From Hyphomonadaceae bacterium (GTDB lineage: Bacteria > Pseudomonadota > Alphaproteobacteria > Caulobacterales > Aquidulcibacteraceae), in contig JALOSP010000020.1 of the NCBI GenBank assembly GCA_025458365.1, forward strand, positions 1-10,749: a stretch of 10,749 nt of DNA, in the 5' to 3' direction. Below the pieces are notes generated by a model. The model did not search any database. It had not been told where the DNA came from and saw only the letters and a list, made by a program, of their open reading frames with translations. Of the stretch, positions 5,285 through 10,749 are shown piece by piece. Position 1 is the stretch's first letter. Each line of letters opens with the position of its first letter. Position numbers and translations under genes: made by a program.

Positions 5285-7357
5285 ATGATCAAGGCAGGCA
5301 TTCAAGGAACACACGGCACTGCCGGCATGGCGCCGAGGCTCGCCTGGCTGGCAACGAGGGTCTCTTGCCTGGCCTTGGCCGCTGCGATCCCCGTTTCCGG
5401 CACTGCCCAAGCGCAGACGCTGGAACGCCCCGCCCAGATCCGTCCTGACCGGGCCGTCAATGCCACCCTCGCCCAGGGCGATGCGGTACTGGCCGCCGAT
5501 CAGAGCTTCTACGACGTCTACAGGCTGCCGGTGACAGCCGGCCAACGGATCAGAATCCGGATGACCAGCCGGGCCTTCCCACCCTATCTTCAGGTCGGCC
5601 ACGTTCTTGATGAGGCTTGCGAGACCTGCGAAGTGGCCGTCGCCGATGATGCTGGCAATGCCGAACTGGTCTACACCGCCAGCACCTCCGGCAATCTCGA
5701 CATCCGGGCCAATTCGGCCGCTGGCGGCCAGACCGGCGCCTATACGGTGCGGGCAGAAGTGGTGCCGCCGCCAACGTTGGCGATCCAGCGCATCCAGCCC
5801 GGACAAACGGTCGACAGCCAGTTGCGGGAAAGCGATATCACCAACACCGAAGGGCAGACGCAGCGCCGTTACGATGTGCGGCTGCGGGCCGGAACGCCGG
5901 TTCGGGTGGCAGTCGGCGGGCTGGGCCGCATCGACCCGCAGGTCACCGTGACCGGACCCTCAGGGACCGAGCTTGGCGAGGACGACGATTCCGGGCCGGG
6001 TCTCGATGCCCGGCTGGACTTCACCCCCGAGACATCAGGGATGCACCAGATCCTGGTGACCGGCTTGCAGCCGGGCCTGACCGGGCCGATTACCGTGCTG
6101 GTCGGACCCGTCCCGCCACCACAGCCGATTGTCCGCGCCGACCTGGTCGCGGGAGCGCCGACGTCGGCGACACTGGATGAGACCACCGCGCTGGAAGATG
6201 TCGATGGCGACCTGGTTCGCGTGGGCCGCTATCAGTTCCCGATCACCGAGGGCAAGATCTATGTTGTCGAAAGCAATTCGGGCGCGTTTGATTCAGTGAT
6301 CGAAGTCGAACAGTTCGACGGCAATCAGGTGATCAACACGCTCAGCGATGATGACAGCGGGGGCGACCTGAACGCGCGCCTGCGGTTCCGGGCGGAGACC
6401 AGCGGCATGGCCCGTGTGGCAGTGCGCTCATTGAGCGGTGATGGCCCCTACACAATCGGTTATCGCGAGTACACGCCGCCCCCGGCACCGGCACGGGGCA
6501 CACCGGTCGAGATCGGAAGCAGCGTCGCGGGCAAATTCGATGGGACGAGCCCGGTGCGCCCGATCGGCGAGGATGGCCTCGACGAGCTGCCATACATCCC
6601 CTACGAGGTGTCGCTGGCCGAAGGGCAGACCGTGACTGTCCGGGTGAACCGGATCGCCGAGGATTCGCCGCTTGACCCCTATCTGCTGATCGGGACCGGA
6701 ACACCCGGCAACTTTGTCAAGCTGGCCGAAGATGATGATAGCGGGTCGGGGCTGAACGCCCGCCTGCACTTCACCGCACCATCGGCGGGCACCTATCTGA
6801 TCCTTGCCTCCAGCTTTGGCCAGGTGGCAGAAGCCGACTTCCGGCTGGAAGTGCAGCCCTACAGCGCCGGTGCCGTGGCTGCCACACCGCTGGTGCCGGG
6901 CACTGCGGTGAACGGACAGCTGTTGGCGACCAGCCGGATCACCCTGTCCGACGATGATGGATCGCCCGGCCAGCTGTTCCGCTTGCGGGCCGAGGCCGGC
7001 TCGATCCATGTGATCGATGCCCGGTCCGGCGATTTCGATACGATGCTGACCTTGAGCAACCGGGCTGATTTCGGCACCGAACTCGCCAGCGATGACGATG
7101 GCGGGACCGGCACCAATTCCCGTCTGGCTTTCCGGGCCACCGAAGCCGGTGACTATTACATCCTGCTGACCAGCTTTGAAGGTGGCGACACGACTGGAGC
7201 CTTCACAATCGAGGTGAAACCCGGCACCGAAGCCGACCTGACGGCGTTGAACGACGAGGTCGATGTGCTGGTGCCGGTTGAAGGGCTGGAAGTCGATCCG
7301 CCGCGCCCGGTGCTCATCCCCGCACCGCCGCCTCCGCCAGCGCCGCGACGCCCGTAA
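5285..7357 (+). CDS. Exported protein with five PPC-like repeats
   Basis: A 690-residue protein with a signal peptide: the basic part, then a hydrophobic run (VSCLALAAAIPVSG) and a likely cut after AQA at residue 43. The rest is five tandem beta-rich units that resemble bacterial pre-peptidase C-terminal (PPC) domains. Each has an xDDDSGxGxNARLxFxA signature near residues 120 (degenerate, DDAGN), 232, 353, 482 and 602. The signature is followed by SGxYxIxVxS. The first unit also has a Cys pair (EACETCEV). The protein ends in a Pro-rich tail (PAPPPPPAPRRP). No catalytic domain is visible, so this looks like a binding or structural protein of the envelope or outside the cell. AGGAG lies 8 bases before the ATG. 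It follows the two TadE-like genes after 93 bases; whether it serves the pilus is inference. Confidence 0.8.
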   Translation: MIKAGIQGTHGTAGMAPRLAWLATRVSCLALAAAIPVSGTAQAQTLERPAQIRPDRAVNATLAQGDAVLAADQSFYDVYRLPVTAGQRIRIRMTSRAFPPYLQVGHVLDEACETCEVAVADDAGNAELVYTASTSGNLDIRANSAAGGQTGAYTVRAEVVPPPTLAIQRIQPGQTVDSQLRESDITNTEGQTQRRYDVRLRAGTPVRVAVGGLGRIDPQVTVTGPSGTELGEDDDSGPGLDARLDFTPETSGMHQILVTGLQPGLTGPITVLVGPVPPPQPIVRADLVAGAPTSATLDETTALEDVDGDLVRVGRYQFPITEGKIYVVESNSGAFDSVIEVEQFDGNQVINTLSDDDSGGDLNARLRFRAETSGMARVAVRSLSGDGPYTIGYREYTPPPAPARGTPVEIGSSVAGKFDGTSPVRPIGEDGLDELPYIPYEVSLAEGQTVTVRVNRIAEDSPLDPYLLIGTGTPGNFVKLAEDDDSGSGLNARLHFTAPSAGTYLILASSFGQVAEADFRLEVQPYSAGAVAATPLVPGTAVNGQLLATSRITLSDDDGSPGQLFRLRAEAGSIHVIDARSGDFDTMLTLSNRADFGTELASDDDGGTGTNSRLAFRATEAGDYYILLTSFEGGDTTGAFTIEVKPGTEADLTALNDEVDVLVPVEGLEVDPPRPVLIPAPPPPPAPRRP

Positions 7358-7429
7358 CCAGCAGGTTAAGGTCATCAGGGCCAATACGTCCCACGGTGCC
7401 ACGCGGACCTGGAGGCCCGCGGTCCTCTT

Positions 7430-7481
7430 CTGGAGCGCGTGCTTCCAGCACGCAGGTGCGCGCTGGAAGCGCGCACTCCAG
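7430..7481. repeat. REP-like inverted hairpin pair, copy A
   Basis: CTGGAGCGCGTGCTTCCAGC begins the left half and the right half is its inverted relative, ending ACTCCAG. Each half folds alone: GCGTGC-TTCCA-GCACGC (7437-7453) and GTGCGCGC-TGGAA-GCGCGCAC (7456-7476). It lies between convergent genes, as REP elements usually do. Confidence 0.7.
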
Positions 7482-7495
7482 CCTCAAAGCCCCGT

Positions 7496-7524
7496 CACCA
7501 CCGGCCCCGCCAGCCGGGGTGGTG
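7496..7524. other. GC-rich stem-loop between the REP-like pairs
   Basis: CACCACC (7496-7502) pairs with GGTGGTG (7518-7524), and GGC (7503-7505) with GCC (7513-7515) across a two-base bulge. It lies about 140 bases after the PPC-repeat gene. With no T-run, a terminator role is only a guess. Confidence 0.3.
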
Positions 7525-7592
7525 GCAGCGGTTGGCATGGCGCAATTGGGCCATGAGAGGGATGAGGTGGGACAAATGATCAACCTATCCTG

Positions 7593-7657
7593 CTGGAGCG
7601 CGGCTTTCCCAGCCGCAAAGGGATGTACGCCATGCGGCTGGGACAGCCGCACTCCAG
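7593..7657. repeat. REP-like inverted hairpin pair, copy B
   Basis: CTGGAGCGCGGCTTTCCCAG starts the left half, folding as GCGGCT-TTCCC-AGCCGC (7600-7616). The right half folds as TGCGGCTG-GGA-CAGCCGCA (7633-7651) and ends ACTCCAG. Compared with copy A the outer CTGGAG/CTCCAG and the loop are kept while the arms change in a compensated way. Confidence 0.7.
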
Positions 7658-7688
7658 CGGGTGGATTGCCACCCGGACCTCCCGGTCC
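7658..7688 (-). terminator. Tandem stem-loops just after bolA
   Basis: Reading from the bolA stop on the minus strand, 12 bases later comes GGACC-GGGA-GGTCC (7688-7675) with a GNRA-type loop, at once followed by CGGGTGG-CAAT-CCACCCG (7675-7658). There is no U-run, so this may be a 3'-end stabilising or Rho-linked structure rather than a classic terminator. Confidence 0.4.
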
Positions 7689-7700
7689 ACGGCTCGCGAC

Positions 7701-7934
7701 CTATTCCTTCGGCCCGGTCTCCAGCGCCAGCGCGTGCAGCTCGCCACCCATCCGGCCTTTGAGCGCGGCATAGACCGCCTGATGCTGACGTACGCGGTTC
7801 ATGCCGGCAAATGCGTCCGACTTGATCACCGCCTTGTAGTGATCGCCGTCGCCCCGCAGGTCGATGATGGTGATCTCGGCATCGGTGAAGGTCTCGCGCA
7901 GCAAGTCTTCGATGGCGCTGGCTGTCATGGGCAT
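7701..7934 (-). CDS. bolA: BolA-family protein
   Basis: This 77-residue protein is a complete BolA-fold domain. BolA proteins partner with monothiol glutaredoxins in iron-sulfur cluster handling and some bind DNA. The core GDGDHYKAVIKSDAFAGMNR carries the loop His expected to help bind a shared [2Fe-2S] cluster. The segment RVRQHQAVYAALKGRMGGEL with the end HALALET is the conserved C-terminal helix and strand. I chose the ATG at 7934 because GAGGA lies 8 bases upstream; the ATG at 7928 is badly spaced, and a longer frame to 7991 would start inside eda. It is the last gene of the edd-glk-eda unit, 10 bases after the eda stop. Confidence 0.88.
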   Translation of the reverse strand: MPMTASAIEDLLRETFTDAEITIIDLRGDGDHYKAVIKSDAFAGMNRVRQHQAVYAALKGRMGGELHALALETGPKE

Positions 7935-7944
7935 GGGATTGTCC

Positions 7945-8586
7945 TCAATCGTGCTTGAGAGCTGCGACGATCGCGCAGGCCTTGCGGGCATTGGCTTCGA
8001 TCCCGGCCCAGTCGCCTGCTGCGATCATGGATGCCGTGGCAATCCACGTGCCACCGGCGGCGACCACATTGGGCAGTTCCAGATAGTCGGGGATTTTTTC
8101 TGGTGTCACTCCACCGGTCGGGCAGAACCGCGCATCGGGCAACGGCCCGCCAAACGACTTCAAAGCAGCCGCACCACCCGATTGCTCGGCGGGGAAAAAT
8201 TTCAGTACGTTGAAGCCTTCTTCAAGGCGGCTCATCACCTCGGTGGCGGTCGCCACACCCACCATCACGTCGGCGCCGGTATCCAGCAATGCCTCGCGCA
8301 GGCGCGGGCTGGTGCCAGGCGTGACCAGAAAGTCTGCCCCGGCCTTCAAGCAGGCGTCCACATCGCCTTCGCTCAACACAGTGCCTGCCCCGATCTGGCT
8401 GTTGGGGGCCGCGCGCTTCATTTCGATGATCACATCGATGGCAGCGGGGGTGCGCAGCGTCACTTCCAGATTGGTCAGCCCGCCTTTGGCCAGTGCGATG
8501 GCCAAAGGCGCGGCGGTGGCCACGTCAGCAACGGTGAGCACCGGGATAATCGGGCTGGATTTCAGGATGGTGACGAATGCGGTCAT
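7945..8586 (-). CDS. eda: KDPG aldolase (2-dehydro-3-deoxy-phosphogluconate aldolase)
   Basis: This 213-residue enzyme cleaves KDPG to pyruvate and glyceraldehyde-3-phosphate, the last dedicated step of the Entner-Doudoroff pathway. It is a class I aldolase barrel. Visible are LEVTLRT with catalytic Glu41 and Arg45, GAGTVL (67-71), VTPGTSP (88-94), the Schiff-base Lys129 in LKFFPAE, and the phosphate-binding FCPTGGVTPEKIP and GGTWIA loops. In the stretch MVGVATATEVM the PG of most homologues is VG (Val109). The ATG follows TGAGG by 9 bases and lies 11 bases after the glk stop. Length is typical. Confidence 0.95.
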   Translation of the reverse strand: MTAFVTILKSSPIIPVLTVADVATAAPLAIALAKGGLTNLEVTLRTPAAIDVIIEMKRAAPNSQIGAGTVLSEGDVDACLKAGADFLVTPGTSPRLREALLDTGADVMVGVATATEVMSRLEEGFNVLKFFPAEQSGGAAALKSFGGPLPDARFCPTGGVTPEKIPDYLELPNVVAAGGTWIATASMIAAGDWAGIEANARKACAIVAALKHD

Positions 8587-8597
8587 GGCAGGGGGCC

Positions 8598-9587
8598 TCA
8601 GGCAGGGAACAGGGGAGCAAACAGCGCCGCACCAGTCAGGGCGGCAAAACCATCGCGGGCGCGACGCACCGGCACCGGCTCGAAGTAATGCGTCATCGGG
8701 CCCTTGGCGACCAGCCGCTCGATGAAGCGGGGGTGGCGCAGGAAGGGCGCCAGCGCCTCCGACACACCACCAGCGATCACACAGCCGCCTTGCGCGCCCG
8801 TGGCGACAATCGCGTCACCGGCAAAGGTCGCCAGGCACAGGCTGAGCACTTCGGCAGCCTCCACGGCAGCTGGATCATCCCCTGCAACAGCTGCAGGTCC
8901 GATTTCCGGGGCACCAGCCAGCCGGATGCCGATGCCATCCAGCGCACAGATTGACCGGTAGATCCGGTCCAGACCCGGCCCGGAGACCAGGGTTTCAAAA
9001 CTCACATAGATCACCGAGCGCTGCAGCAAGGCCAGGATTGCCTGCTCGCGCTCGCTCACCGGGGCAAAGGCCTGATGGCCGCCTTCGGTGGGGATCACCC
9101 GCCAGGACGTGCCCACCGGCATGACCAGCGCCTGCCCCAGACCGGTGCCTGGCCCCAGAACCACGATCGGCGCATCGGCCCTGGCGATCCCGTCTTTCAG
9201 CACTTCGAACCGGTCTGCCGCCGTGGCTGGAACAGCCCGCGCCTGGGCGGCGAAATCATTGACCAGCGTTACGCTGTCAAACCCGAACCGGGCCTTCATG
9301 CTGGCGGCGGACACCGTCCAATTGGCATTGGTGAGATGCACGGTTTCAGCACCGGTCGGGCCTGCCAGCGCAAACACGGCGTGATCGGGGATGGTCTGCC
9401 CGTCGGCTTTCAGTTCGTCGCGGACCACCTGGACCACGGCTTCCAGATCGGCGTGGTCGGCCACCTTCTTGCGGCGTGCCTCGTCCAGGACAACAGCACC
9501 GTCAGGATAAACGGTCGCCACAGCCAGACGCGCATTGGTGCCGCCGACATCGCCGACCAGCACCCGTGTTCCTGCTGCCTCAAGCAT
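8598..9587 (-). CDS. glk: Glucokinase (Glk family)
   Basis: This 329-residue cytoplasmic kinase makes glucose-6-phosphate from glucose and ATP, feeding the Entner-Doudoroff route. It belongs to the bacterial Glk family, not the ROK family. Motifs are [11 protein letters not shown] (11-21, phosphate loop), [13 protein letters not shown] with the catalytic Asp111, [12 protein letters not shown] (144-155) and [10 protein letters not shown] with Glu168 and His171, which hold the sugar. A later [17 protein letters not shown] is the second nucleotide-binding segment. I placed the start at the ATG 9585-9587, because the P-loop motif then begins at residue 11 as usual and AAGGAG lies 9 bases before it. 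It overlaps the end of edd by 8 bases. Longer in-frame extensions would lie within edd. Confidence 0.95.
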   Translation of the reverse strand: MLEAAGTRVLVGDVGGTNARLAVATVYPDGAVVLDEARRKKVADHADLEAVVQVVRDELKADGQTIPDHAVFALAGPTGAETVHLTNANWTVSAASMKARFGFDSVTLVNDFAAQARAVPATAADRFEVLKDGIARADAPIVVLGPGTGLGQALVMPVGTSWRVIPTEGGHQAFAPVSEREQAILALLQRSVIYVSFETLVSGPGLDRIYRSICALDGIGIRLAGAPEIGPAAVAGDDPAAVEAAEVLSLCLATFAGDAIVATGAQGGCVIAGGVSEALAPFLRHPRFIERLVAKGPMTHYFEPVPVRRARDGFAALTGAALFAPLFPA

Positions 9588-10749
9588 CAGCCAATGCTCC
9601 TTGAACCGGTGCCCCGGCCTGGGCTGTTTCGCAAGCGATGTCATCGTCAAAGTCGGCAAAGGCCATGGCGCCCTCCTCGGCACTGGTGACATTCCGGCGG
9701 AACAGGCTGAACAGTTCGCGCCCATGGCCGCGGGTGACGCCAGGCGGTGCGACGCTGTCACCGGCACGGGCGGCAAATTCGGCAGCATCGACCAGCGCGT
9801 CCAGTGTGCCGGCCTCTGCATCGACACGGATCACGTCGCCATCGCGCACCTTGCCGATCGGGCCATCGGCGAGGCTTTCGGGCGAGACATGAATCGCGGC
9901 CAGCACCTTGCCCGATGCACCACTCATCCGGCCGTCTGTCACCAGCGCGACCCGGAACCCGCGATCCTGCAACACGCCGAGCGGCGGGGTCAGCTTGTGG
10001 AGTTCCGGCATGCCCGTGGCACGCGGCCCCTGGGTGCGCACGACGACCACCACATCACGATCCAGCTCACCGGCATTGAAGGCGGCGTGCAGGCTGGCCT
10101 GATCCTTGAACACCCGGGCGGGAGCCTCCACCACCCGCTGCTCGGGCTTGACGGCCGAAACCTTCACGCAGGCCCGGCCCAGATTGCCTTCCAGCACCCG
10201 CAAGCCGCCATCCACCGAGAAGGCGGCGCTGGCGGGTTTGAGGATCTCTGTGTCGCCAGACACATCCGGTGCCGGTTTCCAGGTCAATGCATCGCCGTCG
10301 AGGAAGGGCTCCATGGCATAGGCGCTCAATCCGCCCTCCCCGGCCACGGTCTTCACGTCATCATGCAGAAGGCCCGCACCGATCAGCTCACGGATCAGGA
10401 AGCCCATTCCGCCCGCGGCATGGAAATGGTTCACGTCCGCCGAGCCATTGGGATAGACGCGGCACATCAGTGGCGTCACCGAAGACAGTTCGGCCACATC
10501 GGTCCAGTCGATGATGTAACCTGCGGCACGGGCAATCGCAGGCAGGTGCAACATGTGGTTGGTGGACCCACCGGTGGCGCACAGGCCGACGATGCCGTTC
10601 ACCATGGCCCTGGCATCGACCACATGGGCCATTGGCGTGTAATTGGCGCCCAATTGGGTCTGGCGGGCGATGCGTCTGGCGCTGTCCTTGACAATTGCGG
10701 TGCGCAATGGCGTGCCCGGATTGATGAAGGCCGAACCCGGCACATGCAG
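9580..10749 (-). CDS. edd: 6-phosphogluconate dehydratase, C-terminal part
   Basis: This is the last 389 residues of Edd, the iron-sulfur dehydratase that converts 6-phosphogluconate to KDPG. The frame stays open to the window edge (…[16 protein letters not shown]), so about a third of the usual 600-odd residues lies outside; the GTG at 10743 is internal. The IlvD/Edd motif [20 protein letters not shown] holds one cluster-binding Cys, and [20 protein letters not shown] is typical of Edd rather than of dihydroxyacid dehydratase. The C-terminal domain has [21 protein letters not shown]. The stop lies inside the start region of glk, so the genes are translationally linked. Confidence 0.95.
   Translation of the reverse strand: MHVPGSAFINPGTPLRTAIVKDSARRIARQTQLGANYTPMAHVVDARAMVNGIVGLCATGGSTNHMLHLPAIARAAGYIIDWTDVAELSSVTPLMCRVYPNGSADVNHFHAAGGMGFLIRELIGAGLLHDDVKTVAGEGGLSAYAMEPFLDGDALTWKPAPDVSGDTEILKPASAAFSVDGGLRVLEGNLGRACVKVSAVKPEQRVVEAPARVFKDQASLHAAFNAGELDRDVVVVVRTQGPRATGMPELHKLTPPLGVLQDRGFRVALVTDGRMSGASGKVLAAIHVSPESLADGPIGKVRDGDVIRVDAEAGTLDALVDAAEFAARAGDSVAPPGVTRGHGRELFSLFRRNVTSAEEGAMAFADFDDDIACETAQAGAPVQGALADA

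Noticed and set aside
6428..7402. 324-residue minus-strand open frame opposite the PPC-repeat gene
   Set aside because: The plus strand shows a signal peptide and five clear repeats; this frame has no motif or convincing start.
7314..7652. Minus-strand open frame of 112 residues in the non-coding block
   Set aside because: It runs across the REP-like hairpins and into the end of the PPC gene; composition is typical of chance frames in GC-rich repeats.
7430..7657. A CRISPR array
   Set aside because: The repeats are inverted hairpin pairs with differing arms, not direct repeats with regular spacers, and no cas genes are present.
7396..7773. Plus-strand open frame of 125 residues in the same block
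   Set aside because: It crosses the hairpins and enters bolA antisense; no family resemblance.

Overview
The window reads as a stretch of chromosome from a GC-rich alphaproteobacterium, most likely a member of the Sphingomonadales. The grounds are a circularly permuted (two-piece) tmRNA gene encoding an ANDNF-type tag, an alphaproteobacterial-type SspB, a pair of TadE-like pilus genes and an Entner-Doudoroff cluster in the order edd-glk-eda. The genus cannot be fixed from the sequence alone. Genes are tightly packed, often with 4-8 base overlaps, and nothing in the coding part looks recently acquired.

Left part (1-2460). The 3' end of a family 3 glycoside hydrolase (+) meets, tail to tail, a minus-strand pair: a PaaI-type hotdog thioesterase preceded by sspB, overlapping by GTGA. 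Upstream of sspB on the same strand is ssrA, in permuted form: promoter, acceptor piece, 27-nt intervening sequence, then coding piece with the tag ANDNFVEEVRLAA. The gene for the degradation tag and the gene for the ClpXP adaptor that reads such tags are therefore neighbours.

Middle part (2484-7357, all +). 5-formyltetrahydrofolate cyclo-ligase overlaps a TIGR00282/YmdB-type metallophosphoesterase. After a 128-nt gap come two TadE-like minor pilin genes and then a 690-residue exported protein built from five repeats of about 120 residues that look like PPC (bacterial pre-peptidase C-terminal) domains. No vWA-type TadG is present; the repeat protein occupies the next slot.

Non-coding block (7358-7700). 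This 343-base gap between convergent genes holds two inverted pairs of REP-like hairpins (7430-7481 and 7593-7657). Their arms differ in sequence but keep pairing, inside constant CTGGAG/CTCCAG ends. Several GC-rich stem-loops also lie here, including a tandem pair 12 bases after the bolA stop codon. I see no gene in it.

Right part (7701-10749, all -). The tail of an Entner-Doudoroff operon: edd (5' end outside the window), glk, eda and a BolA-family gene, with spacings of -8, 11 and 10 bases. Glk makes glucose-6-phosphate, Edd turns 6-phosphogluconate into KDPG and Eda splits KDPG to pyruvate and glyceraldehyde-3-phosphate; zwf and pgl would be expected further upstream. The GH3 enzyme at the far left could supply glucose, but it is not in the same transcription unit.

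No wholly new defence or mobile system was found. The points most worth a second look are the ssrA-sspB neighbourhood, the covarying REP-like hairpins, and the PPC-repeat protein next to the TadE pair.
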